Positions 42,439 through 50,455 of a stretch of DNA of 64,000 bases are shown here, piece by piece (the first letter of the stretch is position 1; each line of letters opens with the position of its first letter). Below the pieces are notes generated by a model. It saw only the letters and a list, made by a program, of their open reading frames with translations. It did no database searches and was not told the origin of the DNA. The position numbers and the translations under genes are program-made. Source of the DNA: JAEUHO01 sp046350655 (GTDB lineage Bacteria > Planctomycetota > PLA2 > JAEUHO01); NCBI GenBank assembly GCA_046350655.1, contig JAXMAB010000010.1:186001-250000 (forward strand). The letters run 5' to 3'.

Positions 42439-43614
42439 ATGTCCAGGATCGCCCACGTCTGGCCGGAGCCGGTGAGGACGGGCGAGGACCCGGCGACCGG
42501 CGCGCCGGTGGTCGAGGTGGCGATGACGGTCGAGTGGCCGCGGCGGCTCCGCGACCTCCTCGAGGGATGGAAGGTGTGGCGCGCGCGGCGGCAGCGTCTG
42601 TGGATCCGGCTGCCGGCGGGGACCTCGGTGTCGCCCGTCGCCGTCGGCGACGCCGCGGTGCTGCTGGCGCTCTTCGGCGCGATGCGGCGCGCGCACGTGC
42701 TGCACGTCCACGGCGAGGTGAGCGCCGAGCGGCTGCCGTCGGCGACCACCCTCGCGGAGGTCTGGCACCGCCGGCGCCCGGACAAGTACCGCGTCCCCGA
42801 GCTGCGCGCCGACCGCGCGACGCCCGCGGTCGCGGCGCGGGGCCCGGCGATCCTGCCGTTCTCGGGCGGGCTCGACTCGGCGTACTCGCTCCTGCGTCAC
42901 GCCGGCCCCGGCCGCGGGCCCGACGTCGTGCCCGTCGCGACCGCGATGATGGTCGCGGGCGCCGACGTCCCCGTGGACGAGCGCGACGCGTTCGACCGCG
43001 CCTTCGCGCGCGCGAAGCACCTCACCGACAGCCTCGGGGTGCCGCTCGCCCGCGTGACGACGAACCTCCGCTCGGCGAAGCAGAACTGGACCCACAGCAA
43101 CAACACGGCGCTCGCGGCGCTGACGGGCCTCTTCCGCGCGACCCACGGCGTGGGCCTGCTCGCGGTGGGGTTCACGGCGACCGAGGCGAAGGCGTGGTGG
43201 CCCGCCGACGTCGAGGACCCGCTCCACCTCTCGACCCCCGCGTTCCCCGTCCGCGCCGACGGCCACGAGGCGGACCGGTTCGAGAAGCTCGTCGCCGTGG
43301 GCGGGTGGCCCGAGGCCCTCGCGCACCTGCGCGTGTGCTTCCGTCCGGGCGTCTGGGACCGCAACTGCGCCGACTGCTTCAAGTGCCTCACGGTGATGTT
43401 GTTCGCGCGGCTGGCCTTCGGCGGCGCGATCCCCGCGTTCCCCCGCGGGTTCACCGACGCCGACCTCGACCGTATCGTCGCGATCGGCGACCACATGAGC
43501 GGCATCCGCCTCCGGCAGTTCGCGCGCCACGCGAAGGCGCGGGGGTCGACGGACCCGCTCGTCGCGCGCGTCGAGGCCGCGCTCGCGCGGTACCCCGACC
43601 GGGGCGCGACATGA
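42439..43614 (+). CDS. PP-loop ATPase of the QueC/ExsB-like group, copy 1
   Basis: A 391-residue protein. The ATP-pyrophosphatase loop FSGGLDSAYSLL lies at residues 142-147. A later Cys310-x2-Cys313-x2-Cys316 motif (NCADCFKCL) could bind zinc or iron. The N-terminal 140 residues (HVLHVHGEVSAERLP) are a separate domain. The family adenylates a carboxyl or similar group, as QueC and tRNA thiolases do; the substrate here is unknown. Its stop overlaps the start of a polysaccharide pyruvyl transferase by 4 nt, so it most likely works on a glycan or its precursor. A paralogue lies at 49232. Confidence 0.75.
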   Translation: MSRIAHVWPEPVRTGEDPATGAPVVEVAMTVEWPRRLRDLLEGWKVWRARRQRLWIRLPAGTSVSPVAVGDAAVLLALFGAMRRAHVLHVHGEVSAERLPSATTLAEVWHRRRPDKYRVPELRADRATPAVAARGPAILPFSGGLDSAYSLLRHAGPGRGPDVVPVATAMMVAGADVPVDERDAFDRAFARAKHLTDSLGVPLARVTTNLRSAKQNWTHSNNTALAALTGLFRATHGVGLLAVGFTATEAKAWWPADVEDPLHLSTPAFPVRADGHEADRFEKLVAVGGWPEALAHLRVCFRPGVWDRNCADCFKCLTVMLFARLAFGGAIPAFPRGFTDADLDRIVAIGDHMSGIRLRQFARHAKARGSTDPLVARVEAALARYPDRGAT

Positions 43615-44621
43615 GCCCGACCCGCGCCGCGGACCTCCACCGGCGCCTCGGCGCGACGTTGCGCGCGACGCTCGACGCCCTCGTCCCCGCGGCCGCGCCG
43701 GCCCTCCTCGTCGGTTCCGGCATCACCAACGTCGGCGACGCCACGATCGCCCTCGCCACGCGACGCTGGCTCGCGTCGCGCGCGACGCCCGTCCTCGAGA
43801 TGGACCGTCGCACCTACGACGCGCGGGCCGCGGCGCGGTTCCTCGGCGCCGACGGCACCGTGCTCCTCGCCGGCGGCGGCACGATCGGCGACGTCTGGCC
43901 GTCGCAGGCGGCGCTCCGGCGCCGCGTACTCGCCGACCTTCCCTCGCACCGCGCCGTCCAGCTCCCGCAGACCGTCCACTTCAGCACGCCCGAGGCGATG
44001 GACGCGGTCCGCGGCGCGTACGCCGCCCACCGTCGCCTCACCCTGCTCCTGCGCGACGCCGAGAGCGTCGAGCTCGTCCGCGCGCGCTGGGGGCTCGACG
44101 CCACCCTCGCGCCCGACATGGCGTTCCTCCTCGGCGACCTGCCCGCGCCGCCGCCGACCCGCGACGTCGTCTGGCTGCTCCGCACCGACCAGGAGTCGAC
44201 GCGGGTGACGCCGGAGCGCACGCTCGGGCCGTCCCCCGAGCCGACCGCGGTGGACTGGCCGGCGCCGCGCGCGATCCGCCGCCGCCGCCTGCGCCGCCTC
44301 ACCGCGAAGAGCCTCGCGCTCCTGGGCGGCGCCGCGCCCCGCCGTCGCGCCGCCATCGCGCGATGGGACGCGCAGGAGGTCGCCGACCGGTTCGAGGTCG
44401 GCTGCGCGCTCCTCGCCTCGGCGCGCGTGGTCGTGTCCGACCGGCTGCACGGGAGCCTGCTCGCGATGCTCCTCGGCCGGCCCGTGGTCGTGCTGCCCGA
44501 CCGCCACGGCAAGCTCCGGTCCTTCCACCGCGCGTGGACCGACGGCTGCGCCGACGTGACGTGGTGCGACACCGTCGCCGAGGCCCGCGCCGCCGTGGCC
44601 GCGCACCTCGCCGCCCGCTGA
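43611..44621 (+). CDS. Polysaccharide pyruvyl transferase family protein
   Basis: A 336-residue protein of the PF04230 type. It has LLVGSGITNVGDATIALATR at the start, VLLAGGGTIGDVWPSQAALR, VQLPQTVHF, TLLLRDAESVELV and VSDRLHGSLLAMLLGRPVVV, all signatures of the family (compare CsaB and WcaK). Members add ketal-linked pyruvate from phosphoenolpyruvate to surface sugars. The ATG overlaps the PP-loop gene (ATGA), so the two form an operon. Confidence 0.9.
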   Translation: MSPTRAADLHRRLGATLRATLDALVPAAAPALLVGSGITNVGDATIALATRRWLASRATPVLEMDRRTYDARAAARFLGADGTVLLAGGGTIGDVWPSQAALRRRVLADLPSHRAVQLPQTVHFSTPEAMDAVRGAYAAHRRLTLLLRDAESVELVRARWGLDATLAPDMAFLLGDLPAPPPTRDVVWLLRTDQESTRVTPERTLGPSPEPTAVDWPAPRAIRRRRLRRLTAKSLALLGGAAPRRRAAIARWDAQEVADRFEVGCALLASARVVVSDRLHGSLLAMLLGRPVVVLPDRHGKLRSFHRAWTDGCADVTWCDTVAEARAAVAAHLAAR

Positions 44622-44665
44622 CCTCTCCGCTCGCAGCCCGCCGCCCCGGACCGCGCGACCGTCGT

Positions 44666-44706
44666 CGGTTCCGCCAAACGGGGACCGGCACCCAATGGCG
44701 GAACCG
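44666..44706. repeat. Family B hairpin repeat, copy 2
   Basis: CGGTTCCGCCA (44666-44676) and TGGCGGAACCG (44696-44706) flank a 19-nt loop. The whole element is the inverse orientation of 19545-19589. It lies between the convergent pyruvyl transferase and octaheme cytochrome genes. Confidence 0.75.
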
Positions 44707-44731
44707 GCACGGGGGGGCCGGCGAGCGCGGG

Positions 44732-46027
44732 CTACTTCGGCGTGTCGGGCGCCGCGGCCTTCGCCTTCGCGGCGTGTTCGGCGCGCATACGCTCGGCGAG
44801 CTCGCGGATCCGTTGCGCCGACGACTTCATCGGCGCCCAGCCGAACCAGTGCATGTAGTCCGGGTTCGCGTGCATCGCGCCCTGGAACGCCTTCTGGCGG
44901 TGAAACAGGAACATCCGGTAGAGCTCCTGCTCGATCTCCGTGGGCGACTCGTAGAAGAGGAGGAGGTCGGGGTGCTTCGGACCGTCCGCGGTGCGCGGCA
45001 GGACCTCGTCGGCGTAGAGGTCCTCGACCACGCGGACCGACTCGGCGAGGAGGTGCGTCGTCTCGCGGACGATCTGGTCCGCGTTGTCGAGCTGCGCCTG
45101 CCCGAACGAGTACGAGTGGCACTTCGCGCAGGTCTGGAGCATCTTCTCGCGCGCGAGGTTGAAGGTGCGGACGTCGAGCCGCGCCAGCTGCAGGTCCTGG
45201 ATCGCCTTCACGCGCGCGGCCATGCCGGCGTCGTCACGGCCCCACGGGCCGAGGGCCCGGACGATCGTCATCGTGTCCTTCGTCCACGTGTCGTCGGGCA
45301 CGGGGAGGCGGAGGCCGAGGAACCCCCAGCCCGTGACGACCGCGTGGTCGCCCTCCTGCATGTGGCAGGTCTGGCAGACGGGGGCCCGGCCCTTCTCGCC
45401 CTGCAGGTGGTGGATGACGCCGTGTTTGGCCGAGCGCCACATCTCGTACTGGCTGTGGTCCTCGCCCATGTGGCACGTCTCGCACGCCTCGGGCTTGCGC
45501 GCCTCCTCCTTGGAGAAGAGGTGGCGTGTGTGGCACGCGTCGCACTTGCCGACGCTGCCGTCCGGGTTCTTGCGGCCGACCGAGTGGCACGACGCGCAGG
45601 CCGCCTTGCGCACGCTCTCGGGCTGCAGCGCGAGCATCGGGATCGCCTCGATGGAGGCCTCGCCGAGCGCGTGTTTGCCCGCGGAGAACTGCTCGACCTG
45701 CTTCGCGTGGCACTCGGCGCAGACCTTCGGCGTCGGGCGCTTGGCCTTCGCCGCGTCGTTCTCCGTCTTGTGCTCGCTGCCGTGGCAGGTCTCGCACGCG
45801 ACCGGCGTCGGCGCCTTCGCGTGCGTGCTGTCGCGCCACTGCTGCACGACGCCGGGGTGCAGCCGCTGGTGGCACTCGATGCAGCCCGGGTCCGGCGGGG
45901 GGCCCGCGACCGGCGTCGCCGGCGCCGGGGGCGCCGCGGGCGCGTCCGCCGCCTGGGTCGCGCGCATCAGGGTCGTCGCGACGACCAACGCCGCCGCCGC
46001 CGCACCCACCCACGTCGTCGTGCGCAT
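44732..46027 (-). CDS. Octaheme cytochrome c, hydroxylamine oxidoreductase-like
   Basis: A 431-residue exported cytochrome with signal peptide and Pro/Ala linker. Eight CxxCH sites begin at Cys49, 78, 103, 144, 162, 182, 218 and 300. The spacing, YEMWRSAKHGVIHHLQGEKG after site 6, RAPVCQTCHM at site 7, and an isolated last heme (CAKCHSYSFGQ) resemble the HAO/octaheme family. PDYMHWFGW near the C-terminus is where a heme-crosslinking Tyr might be sought. It could oxidise hydroxylamine/hydrazine or reduce nitrite; direction cannot be read. GGAGG precedes the ATG. No quinone partner is adjacent. Confidence 0.82.
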   Translation of the reverse strand: MRTTTWVGAAAAALVVATTLMRATQAADAPAAPPAPATPVAGPPPDPGCIECHQRLHPGVVQQWRDSTHAKAPTPVACETCHGSEHKTENDAAKAKRPTPKVCAECHAKQVEQFSAGKHALGEASIEAIPMLALQPESVRKAACASCHSVGRKNPDGSVGKCDACHTRHLFSKEEARKPEACETCHMGEDHSQYEMWRSAKHGVIHHLQGEKGRAPVCQTCHMQEGDHAVVTGWGFLGLRLPVPDDTWTKDTMTIVRALGPWGRDDAGMAARVKAIQDLQLARLDVRTFNLAREKMLQTCAKCHSYSFGQAQLDNADQIVRETTHLLAESVRVVEDLYADEVLPRTADGPKHPDLLLFYESPTEIEQELYRMFLFHRQKAFQGAMHANPDYMHWFGWAPMKSSAQRIRELAERMRAEHAAKAKAAAPDTPK

Positions 46028-46171
46028 CGGAGCCTCCGCGCGGGGCCCGCCGCCGGGCCGATGCGTCGAGTATCGCCCCGTGGGCCCGCGCGCGCACGCG
46101 CGGACGCCGCGCGCGGCGCGACGATCGGGGAGGATTACGGTCCGCTTTCCGGCGCGGGTACCGTCGCCGCG

Positions 46172-47446
46172 GTGACGTCCGCGCCGCCGCCCGATCCCGT
46201 CCCCGCGATCCGCCTGCCGTGGGTGCGCGCCTTCGCGCTCGGCCGCGTCTTCGCCGTCCTCGGCATGCAGACGCTGCTCGTCGCGGTGGGCTGGCAGCTC
46301 TACGAGCGCACCGAGAGCGCGTGGGCGCTCGGGCTCGTCGGCGTGTTCGAGCTGATCCCCGTGCTGCTGCTGTTCGTGCCCGTCGGGCACCTCGTCGACC
46401 GCAGCCCGCGCCGCCGCATCGCGATGTTCGCGCACGCGCTCCTCGGCCTCGCGTCGGTGGGGTTCCTCGCCACGACCGCCGCGGACGCGCCGCTCTGGTG
46501 GACGTGGGCGCTGCTGGTCGTGGTGGGGGTGGCGCGCGCGTTCGCCGCGCCGTCCGTCGGCACGATCCTCCCGCAACTGCTCGACCCGCTGCAGTTCGCG
46601 CACGCGAACGCGTGGATGTCGGCGGCCTTCCAGGTCGCGTCGGTCGCGGGGCCCGTCGTCGGCGGCGCGTTGATCGACGCGACCGGCGGTGCGCAAGCGG
46701 CGTTCGTCGCCGGCGCCGTCGGCCAGGCCGTGTTCCTCCTCTGCCTCCTGCGCGTGCCGAAGCCGCCCGTGCCGGCGGTCGTGGGCGGCGGCCGCGGGCT
46801 CGCGGCCCTCTTCGCCGGGTTCTCGTTCGTCCGGCGCACGCCGGTGTTCCTCGCCGCGATCACGCTCGACCTCTTCGCCGTGCTCCTCGGCGGCGCCACG
46901 GCGCTCCTCCCGATGTTCGCGAAGGACGTGCTCCGCGTCGGCGCGACCGAACTGGGCTGGCTGCGGGCCGCGCCGGGCCTCGGTGCCTTCGTGACCGCGA
47001 TCGCGATCACGCGCATGGCCCCCTGGCGCCGGCCGGGCCGCGTCCTGCTCGCGGCCGTCGCGGGGTTCGGCGTCGCGACGGTCGGGTTCGGGTTGTCGAG
47101 GTCCCTGGCCCTCTCGCTCGCCTGCCTCTTCCTCACGGGCCTGTTCGACGGCGTCAGCGTCGTCGTCCGCATGACGCTCGAGCAGATGGTGACGCCGGAC
47201 GCGCTCCGGGGCCGCGTGGCCGCCGTGAAGTTCGTCTTCATCGGGATGTCGAACGAGCTGGGCGGCTTCGAGAGCGGCGCCGTCGCGGCGGCGTTCGGGC
47301 CCGTCGCGTCCGTCGTGATCGGCGGCGTCGGGACGTTGCTCGTCGTCGCGGCGGTCGCGTTCAAGTGGCCCGCGCTCGCGCGGATCGGTCCGCTCGCGAC
47401 GCTGCGCCCCGCCGACGACGCCGCGCCGGCCCCGCCGTCGGGCTGA
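46172..47446 (+). CDS. MFS transporter (EntS-like)
   Basis: A 424-residue membrane protein with about 12 hydrophobic segments. GHLVDRSPRRRIAMFAHALL is the loop 2-3 MFS signature, and GRVAAVKFVFIGMSNELGGF in the second half is typical of the MFS_3/EntS exporters. The family exports siderophores or drugs by proton antiport. GTG start at 46172 was chosen because the first helix follows shortly after. It is divergent from the octaheme cytochrome gene. No siderophore genes are nearby. Confidence 0.85.
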   Translation: MTSAPPPDPVPAIRLPWVRAFALGRVFAVLGMQTLLVAVGWQLYERTESAWALGLVGVFELIPVLLLFVPVGHLVDRSPRRRIAMFAHALLGLASVGFLATTAADAPLWWTWALLVVVGVARAFAAPSVGTILPQLLDPLQFAHANAWMSAAFQVASVAGPVVGGALIDATGGAQAAFVAGAVGQAVFLLCLLRVPKPPVPAVVGGGRGLAALFAGFSFVRRTPVFLAAITLDLFAVLLGGATALLPMFAKDVLRVGATELGWLRAAPGLGAFVTAIAITRMAPWRRPGRVLLAAVAGFGVATVGFGLSRSLALSLACLFLTGLFDGVSVVVRMTLEQMVTPDALRGRVAAVKFVFIGMSNELGGFESGAVAAAFGPVASVVIGGVGTLLVVAAVAFKWPALARIGPLATLRPADDAAPAPPSG

Positions 47447-47458
47447 CCCGCGGCCGAG

Positions 47459-47500
47459 CGGGCCTTGCGTCCCCACGCGGCGACCGGGCCTCGCGTCCCC
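47459..47500. repeat. Two family A copies in direct orientation at convergent gene ends
   Basis: GCGGGCCTTGCGTCCCC (47458-47474, one change in the core) and CCGGGCCTCGCGTCCCC (47484-47500) lie between the MFS stop (47446) and the bactofilin stop (47517). Confidence 0.65.
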
Positions 47501-47516
47501 GAGCCCGGGATGCGGG

Positions 47517-47960
47517 TCAGCGTCCCGCGGCTTCGCGCGCGGCGGCCTCGCGGGCCAGCGCGCCGTCCACCGTCGACTCCGCCGTCGGCACCTGCTCCGG
47601 CCCGATGGCCACGTCGCCGACGAACGTCGCGCCCGGCTCGAGCGAGAGGCTCGCCCCGCGCAGGCTCCCCTTCACCTGCGCCGACTTCGCGATGCGGATC
47701 GACGTCAACGACATGGCGTCGCCCTGGAGGACGCCTTCGACCTCCAGGGCGTCCGCGCGCACCGAGGCGTAGACGATGCCTTTCTTCGTGATGCGCATGC
47801 GGTTCGCCGTCGCGAACCGCCGCACCGCGACGTACTCGGCCACCACCATCGCCTCGGTGATCACGCGGGTGTTGCAGTGACGACAGTTGACCGACTTCGC
47901 CGTCTCGTCGACGTCGAGGGGCAGGTCGCACTGCGTGCAGAGGATGTGGCGGACCGCCAC
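47517..47960 (-). CDS. Bactofilin-like protein with N-terminal zinc ribbon
   Basis: A 147-residue protein. The first 35 residues form a zinc ribbon (CTQCDLPLDVDETAKSVNCR, then HC); the rest is a right-handed beta-helix like bactofilins (VYASVRADALEVEGVLQGDA, IAKSAQVKGSLRGASLSLEP). Bactofilins polymerise without nucleotides into membrane-associated filaments. It follows a classic bactofilin gene by 22 nt and is probably co-transcribed, so the two may co-polymerise. Start is GTG. Confidence 0.75.
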   Translation of the reverse strand: MAVRHILCTQCDLPLDVDETAKSVNCRHCNTRVITEAMVVAEYVAVRRFATANRMRITKKGIVYASVRADALEVEGVLQGDAMSLTSIRIAKSAQVKGSLRGASLSLEPGATFVGDVAIGPEQVPTAESTVDGALAREAAAREAAGR

Positions 47961-47982
47961 GGGCGGACGCCGGTCCCGCGGG

Positions 47983-48405
47983 CTAGTGGCGGGCCACCGC
48001 GACCGGCGGGGAGGCCGGGCGCGCCACGCCGTCCGGCACGCGCGGGGCCGCGGCGCCGATGTTCGGCCCGACCTCGCACCGCCCGACGAACGACGCGCCC
48101 TCGACGACGAGCAGCTTCGCCGCGCGCACGTCGCCGCGCAGCTGCGCGGTGGCGCGGAGCTCGACGCGGTCGTCCGCGGTGAGGTTGCCGTCCACCTGGC
48201 CCTCGAGGGCCACGCTGCCGGACTTCACCTCGGCCTTGAGCTTGCCGCCCTTGCTGACGAACACCTTGCCCGTCGTCTGGATCGAGCCCTCGAACTGGCC
48301 GTCCACGCGCACGGCGCCCTGGAACGTCAACTCGCCCTTGAACTGGGCGTCCGGGCCGATGACCGTCGTGAACTCTTCGGGTTTCGTCGAAATCGGATCC
48401 GCCAT
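47983..48405 (-). CDS. Bactofilin
   Basis: A 140-residue polymer-forming cytoskeletal protein. FTTVIGPDAQFKGELTFQGA and VRVDGQFEGSIQTTGKVFVS are the regular beta-helix turns of PF04519; a disordered Pro/Ala tail ends it. Bactofilins organise cell-wall enzymes, polar machinery or stalks. GGGAG lies about 9 nt before the ATG. It is first of a two-gene bactofilin unit. Confidence 0.9.
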   Translation of the reverse strand: MADPISTKPEEFTTVIGPDAQFKGELTFQGAVRVDGQFEGSIQTTGKVFVSKGGKLKAEVKSGSVALEGQVDGNLTADDRVELRATAQLRGDVRAAKLLVVEGASFVGRCEVGPNIGAAAPRVPDGVARPASPPVAVARH

Positions 48406-48573
48406 GAGCGTTCTCCCTCGGGGGACGACCGCCCAGCACCGCTGGCACCCGCGGAGAGCCTACCCGCGAGGGGGGCCCCCGTGGCCGCGTCCCGGCGTCT
48501 GCGCGCGGCGCCGCGTCGTCGGGTCCCCCGGCTCCGCGCCCTCCGCCGCCCCCTCGGGGACCGCGTCCCCCTC

Positions 48574-48597
48574 TCCGGACCGCGAGGCCCGCCGGCC
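48574..48597. repeat. Family A repeat copy
   Basis: TCCGGACCGCGAGGCCCG followed by CCGGCC lies 37 nt 3' of the flavin reductase stop (minus strand). The rest of the 228-bp spacer 48406-48633 shows no gene. Confidence 0.6.
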
Positions 48598-48633
48598 GTC
48601 ACGGCCGCGGGAACGGCACCGCGCGCGGGTCCG

Positions 48634-49128
48634 TCAGGTCGCCAGGCGGCGGTAGGCGCGGTCGAAGTAGAGGAGGGGGCCCTCGGCGGCGTCGCGGACG
48701 GCGGTCGCCGTCACCTCGCCCAGCACGAGCACGTGCGTGGCCGTGTTGTGGAGCGCCGAGACCTTGCACTCGAGCCACGCCGCCGCGTCGGCGAGCACCG
48801 GCACGCCCGACGGACGGACGTCCACACGCGAGCCCTCGAACCGGTCCGCGTCGGGCGGCAGGCCCCAGCCCGAGAACCGCGCGGAGGCCGCCTCCATCGA
48901 CGCGCCGAGGATCGACACGCCGAAGTGGCCCGACCGGCGGAGGTGCGCCAGCGTCTCGGCGCCCTCGTGCAGCGAGACGAGCACCGTCGGCGGCTCGAGG
49001 CTCACCGAGAGGAACGCGCTCACCGTCATGCCCGCGCGCCGGCCCTCGTAGGCGGACGTCACGACGGTCACGCCGCTCGCCCACCGTCGCATGGTCGTTC
49101 GCAGGGCTTCGCCGAGGGGATGGGGCAC
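48634..49128 (-). CDS. Flavin reductase domain protein (HpaC/RutF-like)
   Basis: A 164-residue enzyme with MRRWASGVTVVTSAYEGRRA, GMTVSAFLSVSLEPPTVLVS, FGVSILG, WLECKVSALHNTATHVLVLG and a final YFDRAYRRL, the pattern of the flavin reductase family that supplies FMNH2 or FADH2 to two-component monooxygenases. No oxygenase partner is adjacent. The start is GTG at 49128, leaving the usual 10-15 residue lead before the motif. Confidence 0.88.
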   Translation of the reverse strand: MPHPLGEALRTTMRRWASGVTVVTSAYEGRRAGMTVSAFLSVSLEPPTVLVSLHEGAETLAHLRRSGHFGVSILGASMEAASARFSGWGLPPDADRFEGSRVDVRPSGVPVLADAAAWLECKVSALHNTATHVLVLGEVTATAVRDAAEGPLLYFDRAYRRLAT

Positions 49129-49231
49129 GGGGTCGCTCCGCAGGGAGGCGCCACCCTACGCGAACCGTCCCCGCGGGGAAGCCCCCGGCGGCGCGCCCGC
49201 GGGCCCGGGGCGCCCGCCGTACACTCGCCCG

Positions 49232-50455
49232 GTGCACATCGACGACCTCCGACGCGACGTCCTGCCGACCGGCTGCCGCGTCTCGGCCCGCCTCGTCGCC
49301 GAAGGGGGCTACGCCGGCCCCGCGCGCCTCTGGTACGAGACCGACCCGGCCTTTGCCGACGACCTCGAGGCCGCCCCCGAGGCCTTCCTGCTCGCCGGCG
49401 CCGCGGCCGCCATGCGCCACGGCGAGCCCCGCGTGACGATCGACGCGCCCGTCTGCCCGCGCTTCGTCGCGGGGCTCGAGGACGTCCTGCGGCTGTTCCA
49501 CGCGTGGGAGCCGGCGTTCCGCCCCGTGCCCGTCGAACCCCTCGGCGGGCTCGTGGCGCCCCGCCCGCGGACGCCGCCGCGCGCGGCGCTCTTCCTCTCG
49601 GGCGGCGTCGACAGCCTCTCGCTGCTCCGCACCCATCGCGCGGCGCTCCCCGCCGGCCATCCCGCCGCGCTCGCCGACGCCTTCTACCTCGTCGGCCTCC
49701 ATCCCGACGACGTCCGCGGCGACGCGCCGGACCCCGAGCGGCTCCGCGGCCACCTCGAGCAGCAGGCGCGCCTCCGCGCGCTGTGCGACGCGACGGGCCT
49801 CGCGCTCGTGCCCGTCCGCACGAACGCCCGCGCGCTCTGCCCCGACTTCCACGCGTGGAAGTACCTCCAGTTCGGCCCCTCGACGTGGGCCGTGGCCCAC
49901 CTCTTCCGCCGCCGCGTCACCGACGTCTGGCTCGCCTCGCACGGCTACGGCGCGGCGCAGGGCCGCTACTCGTCGCACCCGCTCGTCGACCCGAGCCTCT
50001 CCTCCGCCGCGGTGACGCTCCACACCGGCGAGCCCCTCGTGTTGCGCCAGGCGAAGCTCGACACGGTCGCGGCGTGGCCCGAGGGCCTCGCGGCGCTCCA
50101 GGTCTGCCTCACGCACGACCCGCTCCCGCCGGGCGTCGCCAACTGCGGCCGCTGCGAGAAGTGCCTGCGCACGCGCCTGAACCTCCTCGTCGCGGGCGCG
50201 CTCGACCGCGCGCCCACGTTCCCCTCCCGCGGCCTCGGACCCGACGAGCTCGCGAGCTACTCGCCCGCGAGCGACCCGCGCGGCTACTTCACGGGGCCGC
50301 TCGTCGAGGGGCTCCTGCGCGTGGGCCGCGTGGACCTCGCCGACGCCCTGCGCCGCCGGCTCGCCCACGCGCGGCGCAAGGCCCGCCGCCGCGCGTCGTG
50401 GTGGGGTCGCGCCCTACGACGCCTGCGCGGACGACGGTTCCGCGGACGGAGCTGA
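49232..50455 (+). CDS. PP-loop ATPase of the QueC/ExsB-like group, copy 2
   Basis: A 407-residue protein starting at GTG. The PP-loop FLSGGVDSLSLL is at residues 123-128, and Cys305-x2-Cys308-x2-Cys311 (NCGRCEKCL) matches the cysteine cluster of the protein at 42439. A basic C-terminal tail (RRKARRRASWWGRALRRLRG) may be disordered. The last 42 bases overlap the convergent membrane-protein gene. Like its paralogue it probably adenylates an unknown substrate; polysaccharide genes lie nearby on both sides. Confidence 0.72.
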   Translation: MHIDDLRRDVLPTGCRVSARLVAEGGYAGPARLWYETDPAFADDLEAAPEAFLLAGAAAAMRHGEPRVTIDAPVCPRFVAGLEDVLRLFHAWEPAFRPVPVEPLGGLVAPRPRTPPRAALFLSGGVDSLSLLRTHRAALPAGHPAALADAFYLVGLHPDDVRGDAPDPERLRGHLEQQARLRALCDATGLALVPVRTNARALCPDFHAWKYLQFGPSTWAVAHLFRRRVTDVWLASHGYGAAQGRYSSHPLVDPSLSSAAVTLHTGEPLVLRQAKLDTVAAWPEGLAALQVCLTHDPLPPGVANCGRCEKCLRTRLNLLVAGALDRAPTFPSRGLGPDELASYSPASDPRGYFTGPLVEGLLRVGRVDLADALRRRLAHARRKARRRASWWGRALRRLRGRRFRGRS

